A stretch of 12,118 nt of DNA, taken from positions 1-12,118 of the forward strand of contig CAZMCT010000119.1 of assembly GCA_964564785.1 (NCBI GenBank), given 5' to 3'. Under the pieces are notes generated by a model. It ran no database searches. It was not told the origin of the DNA and saw only the letters and a list, made by a program, of their open reading frames with translations. The translations under genes and the position numbers were made by a program. This DNA is from CAZMCT01 sp964564785. Its GTDB lineage: Bacteria; Planctomycetota; Phycisphaerae; UBA1845; Fen-1342. Below are positions 6,174-12,118 of this stretch, one piece after another (the first letter of the stretch is position 1; the number at the start of each line of letters is the position of its first letter).

Positions 6174-7334
6174 CTAGCCGGTTTCGCGGCGCTCGGGCGT
6201 GGTCAGGCGGGCCCGCCAGGCGAGCAGCGCGGTGAGGAGGACGACGCCCAGGTAGAGCGGAACCGCGTAGCGGGTGCGGATGACCGGCTCGCCGTGGCCG
6301 GAGGGGCCCTGCGGCACCCAGATCATGAGCAGGCCGATCGCGGTGTAGACCACGGTGAGTCCGTAGCAGACGAGGACGGTCTGGCGGACGGACAGACCGC
6401 GCTGCACAAGCTGGTCGTAGAAGTGGCTGCGGTCGCCTTCGAAGATGGAGCGGCCGGCGCGCCAGCGACGGAACATGGCCAGGGCGGTGTCGAAGACCGG
6501 AAGGGCGAAGATCATGAGGGCCCCGAGGACCCAGCGGAGCTTGCCGCGCTCGGCGAACAGCAGGATCAGCACGCCGCAGTTGTAGCCGAGGAGCACGCTG
6601 CCGGCGTCGCCCATGAAGATCTTGGCCGGGTTGAAGTTCCAGGGCAGGAAGCCGAGCGCGGCGCCGAACATGGCGATGGCGAGCACGAGGCGAATCGGGT
6701 CGCCGGTCGTGCTGTAGCCCCACGCCGCCAGGTGCGCGGCCAGCACGAAAAAACCGAAGGAAATGATCGCGGTCACGCCCGAGCACAGGCCGTCGAGCCC
6801 GTCGATCAGATTGGCCGAGTTGCAAGCGCCGAGCACGATGAAGATACCGACCAGCACGGACGCGGGCACCGTGATCCAGCGCGGGACTTCGAGTTGCCAG
6901 CCAAACACGACGCCGGCGCCGTTGAGCACCGAGTCGACCAGGTTCGCGCCGATGCCGGTCGTGACCAGCACGGCCGTGACGATGACCATGCCGAGCGCGA
7001 GTCGCAGGCGCGGCGAGACGTTGCGGGCGTCGTCGGCCAAGCCGAGGATCGAGATCGCCACGCCGCCGGCCAGCACCGGCAGCAGGACCTGGAGCTCGCG
7101 GACGGTCCCCGCGGCGAGGGCCGCCAGCAGCGCGAGTGCCCAGGCGGCGCAGATGGCCGTGCCGCCGAGGTAGGGAATCGGCTTGGCGTGGGGTTTCAGA
7201 TGCTGGTCGGGCACGTCGAGGACGCGAAAGCGAAACGCGGCCCGCATGGCCAGCGGCGTGAGAAAGACCGTCGCGACGAACGCGACGAGCCCGTAGCCCT
7301 GGTACTGGCCGAGGATTTCAGTGAAGGTTTTCAT
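6174..7334 (-). CDS. Polyprenyl-phosphate sugar-1-phosphate transferase (WecA/MraY superfamily)
   Basis: This 386-residue polytopic inner-membrane protein, with roughly ten hydrophobic segments, should transfer a HexNAc-1-phosphate from a UDP-sugar to undecaprenyl phosphate and so start a lipid-linked glycan. Visible family motifs are KPIPYLGG (51-58), GLADD (98-102) with the acidic Mg-binding pair, NLIDGLDGL (175-183), and AKIFMGDAGS (237-246). The His-rich loop usually ending in HIHH or similar reads FEGDRSHFYDQL (298-309) here, keeping only one His. MraY is less likely because its own signature loop (HHH) is missing. The ATG at 7334 is the natural N-terminus; I see no strong Shine-Dalgarno. 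It is divergent from two glycosyltransferase genes 126 bp away, which supports a glycan-assembly role. The sugar specificity is unknown. Confidence 0.9.
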   Translation of the reverse strand: MKTFTEILGQYQGYGLVAFVATVFLTPLAMRAAFRFRVLDVPDQHLKPHAKPIPYLGGTAICAAWALALLAALAAGTVRELQVLLPVLAGGVAISILGLADDARNVSPRLRLALGMVIVTAVLVTTGIGANLVDSVLNGAGVVFGWQLEVPRWITVPASVLVGIFIVLGACNSANLIDGLDGLCSGVTAIISFGFFVLAAHLAAWGYSTTGDPIRLVLAIAMFGAALGFLPWNFNPAKIFMGDAGSVLLGYNCGVLILLFAERGKLRWVLGALMIFALPVFDTALAMFRRWRAGRSIFEGDRSHFYDQLVQRGLSVRQTVLVCYGLTVVYTAIGLLMIWVPQGPSGHGEPVIRTRYAVPLYLGVVLLTALLAWRARLTTPERRETG

Positions 7335-7460
7335 CGGTCGGGTGGCAGTATACCGCGGGGAATGCGAGGAACGGGCAGCCGGGCAGCGGGATCCGCGATC
7401 CGGTCATTCTTGCCGGCCTGCGACAGCGGGCGTACATTCGAGCGGCCGGGGAAGGCGACG
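7335..7460. promoter_or_regulatory. Divergent intergenic region with candidate promoters
   Basis: This 126-bp gap separates the divergent WecA-like gene and glycosyltransferase pair. For the plus strand, TTGCCG (7410-7415) and TACATT (7433-7438) are 17 nt apart, each matching 4 of 6 sigma70 consensus bases, and would place a start site about 15-20 nt before the GTG at 7461. For the minus strand, TATACT (7353-7348) is a good -10 but has no -35 at the right distance. A small inverted repeat GGATC-CGC-GATCC (7389-7401) sits between the two and could be an operator. All of this is inference from short motifs. Confidence 0.35.
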
Positions 7461-8639
7461 GTGGCGCGCATCGGTCTGTATCATGGTCCGCTCTATGCCG
7501 GCCCGCAGGGGTACGAGACCTATGGTCCGTACGCCCGATACGTGGCCGAGTTCGCGCGGCACTTCGACGAGGTGACGGTGTTTGCGCCGGTGACGCGGCG
7601 CGCGACGAACTACCGCGGGTGCCCGCTGGCGCGCGGCAACGTGCGAGTCGTGGAGTTGCCGGATTTCGACACGCACGTACAGGCGGCCCGGCACCTGCCC
7701 GCGCTGGCGCGGACGTTCGCCCGCGAGATCGAGCGGGTCGACGTGGTGAACTGCCGCAACACCGCGCCCTTCGGCTACCTGCTCTACCACTTCGGCCGGC
7801 GACACGACGTCGGGTTCTTCTATCACTTCACGTCCGACCCGTGGGAGATCCTGACGCTGGGGCCGAAGTACCGCGGCTGGTATGGGCGGATGGCGCGGCT
7901 GGCGTACGGCCTGGACTGGCGGATTCAGCGGCACGTGATGCGGCGCACCTACTCGTTCGTGAACGGGCGGCTGCCGTACGAGCGGCTGCGGCGCGTGACC
8001 GACCGCGTCGAACTGGTGATCTCGAGTACGCTGGAGCCGGGGGACCTGACGCGTCGCACGGAGCGACCGCTGCATCGGCCGGTGCGGCTGCTGTACGTCG
8101 GTTACCTGAAGCACATGAAGGGACTGGCGTACCTCATTGCCGCGGTGGACGAACTGCTCGACCGGGGGCAGGACGTCGAGCTGCACCTGGTGGGGGCGGG
8201 GCCGGAGGAAGCCGGCCTGCGGGCCGTGGTCCGGGCGCGCGGGTTGGAAGCGCGGGTGGTCTTTCACGGTTATGTGCCGCTGGGGCCGGAGCTGAACCGG
8301 CACTACGACGAAGCCGACGTGTTCGTGTTTCCTTCGCTGTCGGAAGGGAGCCCACGGGTGGTGCTCGAGGCTCTGGCGCACAGTCTGCCCGTCGTCTCGA
8401 CCGCGGTCGGCAGTGTACCGGACCTGATCCGCGACGGCGAGAGCGGGTTGATCGTGCCGCGCTCGAATGCGGCGGCGCTGGCGGATGCCGTGCAGCGGTT
8501 CATCACGCACGAGGCGCTGCGGACGCGGTGCCTGCGGGCCGGGTACGCGCTGGCCGAGCAGCACACCGTCGAGCGGTTCCTGGCCCCGATGGTGGCCATG
8601 GGGCACGAGCTGGCACGCCAGCGGAGCCGGGCGCGATGA
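7461..8639 (+). CDS. Glycosyltransferase, GT-B fold, GT4-like
   Basis: This 392-residue cytoplasmic enzyme should add a sugar from an activated donor to a growing glycan, probably lipid-linked. It begins with a Rossmann-like strand (ARIGLYHGPLYAGPQG). The C-terminal donor domain starts at about residue 206 (RLLYVGYLKHMKGL), has LHLVGAGPEE and the E-x7-E motif EGSPRVVLE (E295 and E303), and ends with AVGSVPDLIRDGESGLIVP. The start is GTG at 7461, with GGGGAAGG 5 nt upstream, because it begins exactly at the first beta strand. The frame stays open back to 6165, but that part lies antisense to the WecA-like gene and is not protein-like. It overlaps the next glycosyltransferase by ATGA, so the two are translationally coupled. 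Donor, acceptor and linkage cannot be assigned. Confidence 0.92.
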   Translation: MARIGLYHGPLYAGPQGYETYGPYARYVAEFARHFDEVTVFAPVTRRATNYRGCPLARGNVRVVELPDFDTHVQAARHLPALARTFAREIERVDVVNCRNTAPFGYLLYHFGRRHDVGFFYHFTSDPWEILTLGPKYRGWYGRMARLAYGLDWRIQRHVMRRTYSFVNGRLPYERLRRVTDRVELVISSTLEPGDLTRRTERPLHRPVRLLYVGYLKHMKGLAYLIAAVDELLDRGQDVELHLVGAGPEEAGLRAVVRARGLEARVVFHGYVPLGPELNRHYDEADVFVFPSLSEGSPRVVLEALAHSLPVVSTAVGSVPDLIRDGESGLIVPRSNAAALADAVQRFITHEALRTRCLRAGYALAEQHTVERFLAPMVAMGHELARQRSRAR

Positions 8640-9880
8640 GGGTGTGGCTGGTCAATCCGTTCGATCCGCTGCCCGGGGAGCGCGAGCAGCTCGGCCGGTA
8701 TGCGGCCCTGGCGCAGGCCCTGCGGGCGCGGGGGCACGAAGTGATGTGGTGGTCGAGCGCGTTCTCGCACCGTTTCAAACGCGCCGTCGACGCAGCGGCC
8801 GTGCAGCAGGCGGCGGCCGACCTGGGGATCGAGGTGCGGCTCACACCGGTGCCGCCCTATCTTGGTAACGTGTCATTGCGGCGGCTGTGGAACCACTGGG
8901 TGCTGGGCCGGCGATTCCACCGCGCCGCGCGGGCCGAGATGCGGCCGGACCTGATCGTGGCGAGTTCGCCGCCGCTGGAGTCGGCCGCATACGCGACCCG
9001 GCTGGCGCGGGGGTGGGGCGTGCCGGTGGTACTCGATATCCAGGACCAGTGGCCGGACAATTTCGTACGGGTGTTGCCGCACCGGCTGCGCGGGATGGGG
9101 CGCGCGCTGCTGGGGCCGTACTACGCACTCGAACGGGCGGCGTACCGCGGCGCGGACGGGATCGTGGGGGTGGCGCAGGGGTACGTGGACCGGGGGACCG
9201 CGGTGGGGGGCCGGAAGCGGTGGGAGGCGGTGTTTCCGCTGGGGGTCGATGTCGCGGATGTGCGCGCAGCGATGGCCCGCGGGGCGGCCGAATTCGGGAC
9301 GAAATGGCGCAAGCCGCCGGGCCGCGTGTGGCTCTTGTACTCGGGCAGCCACAGCTACATGTACGACTTCCTCACGATCGTGCGGGCGGCCGTGCCGGCC
9401 GAGCAGCGCTGGGGCGAGCGCGTGCGGTTCATCCTGACCGGCACGGGCGAGCTGGCGCCGCAGGCGCACGCGCTGGTGCGCGCGCATGGCCTGCGGAACG
9501 TGACGCTGACGGGCTTTCTGGAGTTCACCGAATGGGCCTGCCTGCTGTCGCAGGTGGACGCGGGCTTCAACGCGTCGTTCCCCGAGTCGCTGATCTACTT
9601 TCCCAACAAGATTTTCTACTATCTGGCCGCGGGCGCGGCGGTGCTGAACACGATTCCGGGGCAATGTGCCCGGCTGGTGGAGGAACACGGCTGCGGCCTG
9701 AACTACACCGCGGGCGATGTCGCGAGCTGCTTGGCGGCGATCGGCACGGTGGTCGAAGATGAGCCGCGGCGGGTCGCGATGGGGGCGGCGGCGCGGCGCC
9801 TGGCCGAGCAAGTCTTCGACCGGCGGATCGTGTACGCGGACATGGCTGCGTTCCTGGAGAACGTGGCGAAAGGCAAGTAG
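8636..9880 (+). CDS. Glycosyltransferase, WbuB-like GT4 type
   Basis: This 414-residue GT-B enzyme begins MRVWLVNPFDPLPGE and carries DLIVASSPPLESA (105-117), VVLDIQDQWPDNF (131-143), a conserved element of WbuB-like glycosyltransferases that typically reads DIQDLWPE, and a C-terminal donor domain from about residue 231 (VWLLYSGSHSYMYDF). The donor-site loop reads ESLIYFPNKIFYYLAAGAAVLN (E317 onward), where most relatives have a Glu/Asp before YMAAG and then KP; here a Tyr and AA replace them. Substrate choice may therefore differ, or activity may be reduced. The ATG overlaps the previous stop (ATGA), so the pair is one operon, and both probably extend the product of the divergent WecA-like enzyme. 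It ends 27 bp from a convergent lipoprotein gene. Family assignment is good; substrate is unknown. Confidence 0.9.
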   Translation: MRVWLVNPFDPLPGEREQLGRYAALAQALRARGHEVMWWSSAFSHRFKRAVDAAAVQQAAADLGIEVRLTPVPPYLGNVSLRRLWNHWVLGRRFHRAARAEMRPDLIVASSPPLESAAYATRLARGWGVPVVLDIQDQWPDNFVRVLPHRLRGMGRALLGPYYALERAAYRGADGIVGVAQGYVDRGTAVGGRKRWEAVFPLGVDVADVRAAMARGAAEFGTKWRKPPGRVWLLYSGSHSYMYDFLTIVRAAVPAEQRWGERVRFILTGTGELAPQAHALVRAHGLRNVTLTGFLEFTEWACLLSQVDAGFNASFPESLIYFPNKIFYYLAAGAAVLNTIPGQCARLVEEHGCGLNYTAGDVASCLAAIGTVVEDEPRRVAMGAAARRLAEQVFDRRIVYADMAAFLENVAKGK

Positions 9881-9897
9881 CCCGCGGCGGGGCGGGC
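9880..9897. terminator. GC hairpin between convergent genes
   Basis: GCCCGC (9880-9885) and GCGGGC (9892-9897) pair around a 6-nt loop in the 27-bp gap between two convergent genes. Position suggests a shared terminator, but no T-run is present on either strand, and GC-only hairpins are frequent by chance in this DNA. Confidence 0.3.
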
Positions 9898-9907
9898 GGG
9901 CCGGGCA

Positions 9908-10612
9908 CTATTCGCCGCGCTCGGTCCGTGCCCGGCTGAGCAGCGCCACCCCGCGGCGCAGGCGGGCCTTCACCTTTTCCGTCAGGAGTTCCGGGTTGGC
10001 GGTCAGATCCGCGGAGGGAATGTAGCCGAGCTCCAACTCCTTGACGACTTGCTCGAGACCGCGCGCGAATTCCTGGAACGCGGTGGGCAATGAGTCCGAC
10101 AAGGCGCCGCCGGGATCGAGACGCCACGTGCTACGATCCAGCCGCAGCCGGGCCTGTCGGGGCGTCAACCGCTGGGGGACGGTGTACGAGACGAAGGCTC
10201 GGTCACCCTCCACGCGGGCATCGAGCAGCTCGATCTCGCGGCTGAAAACCCCGAGACTGTCGCCCGCGAACTCGGCCAGGTCGTCGGCCACGTAGGCTTG
10301 GTCGACGATCTGGGAGAGTCCGACGGCCGCCCGGTCGCGCAGCCACGCGCAGAGGCGGTCGTTGGCGGTGAGGAACTCGTCCACCGCGAGCAGGAAGCGG
10401 ACGACCGGCTCGCCGTGCGGCGGGACGACCAGATCGGAAAGTGCGCGGTACTGACGCGCAGCGCGGAGGCGGGCGAGCTCGGCCAGGGCCGCGCGCGGGT
10501 CGCCGGTCGGGCCGGAGGCGGGCTGCGACGCGGCCGAGGGCGGCGGGGGTCGGGAACAGGCCGGGGCGAGAAGGGCGGCGGTCAGGGCGATCAGGAGGAG
10601 ACGGCGACGCAT
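9908..10612 (-). CDS. Predicted lipoprotein of unknown function
   Basis: I do not recognise this 234-residue protein. It begins MRRRLLLIALTAALLAPACS, a positively charged start, hydrophobic core and Cys at 19 preceded by APA, compatible with a lipoprotein signal peptide though not a perfect lipobox. A Pro/Ser/Ala linker follows (21-37), then a helical region and a stretch (EGDRAFVSYTV ... STWRLDPGG) that resembles the beta-sheet part of NTF2-like periplasmic domains; that is an impression only. The C-terminus is helical and Arg-rich. The ATG at 10612 has no evident Shine-Dalgarno. The gene is convergent with the glycosyltransferase pair and divergent from lysC, so it is probably its own transcription unit. 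Codon use and GC match the neighbours. It is likely a real gene because the signal peptide and uninterrupted amphipathic sequence agree. Confidence 0.75.
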   Translation of the reverse strand: MRRRLLLIALTAALLAPACSRPPPPSAASQPASGPTGDPRAALAELARLRAARQYRALSDLVVPPHGEPVVRFLLAVDEFLTANDRLCAWLRDRAAVGLSQIVDQAYVADDLAEFAGDSLGVFSREIELLDARVEGDRAFVSYTVPQRLTPRQARLRLDRSTWRLDPGGALSDSLPTAFQEFARGLEQVVKELELGYIPSADLTANPELLTEKVKARLRRGVALLSRARTERGE

Positions 10613-10811
10613 GCGGGCGGTGATAGTAATCCGAGCTGCGCCGGGGCGGGAGTGGCGGGGGTCTTCGGTCCGGGCAGCGCAGCCGCGCCGGGCTGCGGTC
10701 GTTCGTGCTCGCCGGGTGTCGGCGCCGGCGCGAGGCGCCGCGGTCGCTGCGGTGCTCCGCGGACCGCGCCGCCTGCGGTCGTTCGGTTAGAATCGGGCCG
10801 GCAGGCGGACG
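10613..10811. promoter_or_regulatory. Structured leader and promoter region upstream of lysC
   Basis: No gene is evident in this 199-bp divergent gap. It contains three potential hairpins in a row: CGCAGCC/GGCTGCG (10678-10697), CGGCGCC/GGCGCCG (10720-10740) and CGCGGTC/GACCGCG (10739-10768). The last two share two bases, so they would compete at their boundary. TAGAAT at 10788-10793 matches the -10 consensus at 5 of 6 positions but has no good -35 and would leave only an ~11-nt leader. The lysC Shine-Dalgarno (AGGCGGA) is at 10803-10809. The lysine riboswitch signature is not visible. Confidence 0.35.
10693..10785 (+). repeat. 13-bp direct repeat CTGCGGTCGTTCG upstream of lysC
   Basis: CTGCGGTCGTTCG occurs at 10693-10705 and 10773-10785, 80 bp apart. 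Both copies are preceded by CCGCGCCG (10683-10690 and 10764-10771), with one or two bases between, so the shared module is about 22 bp. Each copy directly follows a potential hairpin. This could be a paired protein-binding site or the remains of a local duplication. Confidence 0.6.
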
Positions 10812-12032
10812 ATGCCGATCATCGTGCAGAAATTCGGCGGGACGAGCGTCGCGGATGCGTCGCGGATCCACCTGGCGGCGCGGCGGGCCATCCGGGCGTT
10901 GCTGGCCGGCAACCAGGTCGTGATGGTCGTGTCGGCGATGGGGCACACGACGGACCACCTGATCGAGTTGGCGCGGCAGGTTTCACGGCGACCGGCGCGG
11001 CGCGAGCTGGACATGCTCCTGGCCACCGGCGAGCAGGTGAGCATCGCGCTGGTGGCCATGGCGATCCACGAGGCGGGGTACGAGGCGATCAGCCTTACGG
11101 GCGCACAGGTGGGGCTGCTGACGGACACCGCGCACACGGCCGCCCGGATCCAGTCGATCGACACGGGCCGCATCCGCCGGCTGCTGGATGCGGGCAAGAT
11201 CGTGATCGTGGCCGGGTTCCAGGGGGTGACCCGCGATTTCGACATCACGACCCTGGGCCGCGGGGGCAGCGACACGACGGCCGTGGCGCTGGCGGCGGCG
11301 CTCCGGAGCGAGCGGTGCGAGATCTACACCGATGTGGACGGCGTCTACACGGCCGACCCGCGGCTGGTTCCCACGGCCCGCAAGCTGGATGCGATCAGCT
11401 ACGACGAGATGCTGGAAATGGCGAGCCTGGGAGCGGGGGTGATGCACAACCGCTCGATCGAGCTGGGCAAGAAGTTCGCCGTCCCGATCCACGTGCGAAG
11501 CAGTCTGACCGACAACCCGGGGACCGTGATTATGAACCAGACGCCGGGGATGGAAACGGTGGCGGTGCGCGGGGTGACGCTGAAGCGCGACGTCGTCGCG
11601 GTGACGCTCGCGGGGTTGCCGAACGAGGCGGGCGTAACAGCCGCGGTCTTCAACGAGGTGGCCGGGCGCGGGATCGCCGTCGACGACATCGTGCAGACCG
11701 TCGAGGCGGCCGGCCGGCCGGTGACGCTGACGTTCACGGTCGAAGGTCGCGACCCGGGCGAGTTGCGCACGCTGGCCGAGCTGCTGGCGCAGCGGTTTTC
11801 GGCAACGAGCAGCCACGTGGCGGACGGGCTGGTGCGGGTGAGCGCGATCGGCGTGGGGATGCGGTCGCACTCGGGCGTGGCGGCGCGCATGTTCGCGGCC
11901 CTGGCGGCGGAGAAGATCCCGATCGAGAGCATCTCCACCAGCGAGATCGTGATCAGTGTGCTGGTGAAGGCGGCGGAGGGCGAACGGGCGCTTCAGGTGG
12001 TGCATGCCGCCTTCGGGTTGGAGCGGGGATGA
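10812..12032 (+). CDS. lysC: Aspartate kinase (monofunctional, with ACT domains)
   Basis: This 406-residue cytoplasmic enzyme phosphorylates aspartate, the first step toward lysine, diaminopimelate, threonine and methionine. The kinase domain shows KFGGTSV (7-13), TGEQVS (72-77), GRGGSDTTAVALA (149-161) and TDVDGVYTADPR (173-184). Two ACT regulatory domains follow, at about 262-335 and 340-406, the second with the typical STSEIVISVLV (376-386). There is no fused homoserine dehydrogenase. The ATG at 10812 has AGGCGGA nearby and gives the standard MPIIVQKFGG start. Feedback inhibition by lysine and/or threonine through the ACT domains is expected from the family. An internal ATG at 11532 (M241) with GGGGA 8 nt upstream could yield a separate regulatory subunit, as in Bacillus and Corynebacterium LysC. 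No other gene of the pathway is in the window. Identification is very secure. Confidence 0.97.
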   Translation: MPIIVQKFGGTSVADASRIHLAARRAIRALLAGNQVVMVVSAMGHTTDHLIELARQVSRRPARRELDMLLATGEQVSIALVAMAIHEAGYEAISLTGAQVGLLTDTAHTAARIQSIDTGRIRRLLDAGKIVIVAGFQGVTRDFDITTLGRGGSDTTAVALAAALRSERCEIYTDVDGVYTADPRLVPTARKLDAISYDEMLEMASLGAGVMHNRSIELGKKFAVPIHVRSSLTDNPGTVIMNQTPGMETVAVRGVTLKRDVVAVTLAGLPNEAGVTAAVFNEVAGRGIAVDDIVQTVEAAGRPVTLTFTVEGRDPGELRTLAELLAQRFSATSSHVADGLVRVSAIGVGMRSHSGVAARMFAALAAEKIPIESISTSEIVISVLVKAAEGERALQVVHAAFGLERG

Positions 12033-12064
12033 CGAGCACGGCACCGGCGCTATCATTCGGAACG

Positions 12065-12082
12065 CGTCCGCCTCGGCGGACG
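12065..12082 (+). terminator. Hairpin downstream of lysC
   Basis: CGTCCGC (12065-12071) and GCGGACG (12076-12082) form a perfect 7-bp stem around a CTCG tetraloop, 32 bp after the lysC stop. No T-run follows; instead a second, imperfect G-rich/C-rich stem (about 12086-12118) runs to the window edge. It is the best candidate for the lysC terminator, but a Rho-type or purely structural role is equally possible. Confidence 0.45.
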
Positions 12083-12118
12083 ACCGGGGGCGCCGGCCGC
12101 GGGCGCCCGCCGGCCCCC

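Noticed and set aside
6165..7460. N-terminal extension of the first glycosyltransferase frame
   Set aside because: It is antisense to the WecA-like gene and has charged low-complexity sequence. The GTG at 7461 with GGGGAAGG begins exactly at the first Rossmann strand.
7619..8635. Upstream part of the second glycosyltransferase frame
   Set aside because: It lies in another frame of the first glycosyltransferase gene. The ATGA overlap at 8636 gives the natural start of the domain.
8873..9811. 312-codon minus-strand frame across the second glycosyltransferase
   Set aside because: It is antisense to a well-supported gene and rich in His, Arg and Pro, with no motif.
10681..10790. Plasmid-origin-like string TGCGGTCGTTCGG
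   Set aside because: It resembles a short piece of the ColE1-type origin region, but the match is only about a dozen bases with no surrounding similarity, so it is chance.
10613..10811. Lysine riboswitch upstream of lysC
   Set aside because: I cannot find the conserved core elements of the L-box, and the region is short and almost purely GC hairpins.
10983..12056. 357-codon minus-strand frame across lysC
   Set aside because: It is the shadow of a clear aspartokinase gene and is His/Arg-rich with no domain.

Overview
The window is GC-rich DNA (estimated by eye at around 70%) carrying nine complete, intact protein-coding genes and no rRNA, tRNA or CRISPR array that I can see. The mix of a secreted alpha-L-rhamnosidase, a polyprenyl-phosphate sugar-phosphate transferase and paired family-4-type glycosyltransferases suits an environmental Gram-negative-type bacterium. 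Planctomycetota (Phycisphaerae-like) is my best guess, on overall flavour only, and I hold it weakly.

Layout. From 7334 down to 171, five genes run on the minus strand: a WecA/MraY-superfamily phosphosugar transferase (6174-7334), two adjacent crotonase-fold acyl-CoA enzymes (a hydratase type at 5325-6092 and an isomerase type at 4481-5287), nadC (3458-4402), and a large secreted GH78 alpha-L-rhamnosidase (171-2990). Divergent from the WecA-like gene, two glycosyltransferases overlapping by ATGA (7461-8639 and 8636-9880) run on the plus strand. They are followed by a convergent minus-strand gene for a predicted lipoprotein of unknown function (9908-10612) and a plus-strand lysC aspartokinase (10812-12032).

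How the genes relate. The WecA-like enzyme and the two glycosyltransferases form a plausible small module that loads a first sugar phosphate onto polyprenyl phosphate and extends it, for an exopolysaccharide or O-antigen-like glycan. The two crotonases lie in the same order as paaF-paaG of phenylacetate degradation and keep the corresponding catalytic residues, but no other paa gene is in view. nadC and lysC are housekeeping NAD and aspartate-family amino-acid genes. The rhamnosidase is isolated, with no transporter or regulator beside it.

The most unusual feature is a pair of related ~140-bp palindromic elements (63-201 and 3282-3426) bracketing the rhamnosidase gene. One overlaps its 3' end, so the last ~21 residues of the enzyme, including a degenerate 11-residue repeat, are encoded by the element. 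The lysC upstream region holds several consecutive potential hairpins and a 13-bp direct repeat. I do not see a clear novel defence, mobile or biosynthetic system; the candidates worth checking are the repeat family and its coding contribution, the paaFG-like pair, and the divergent glycan module.
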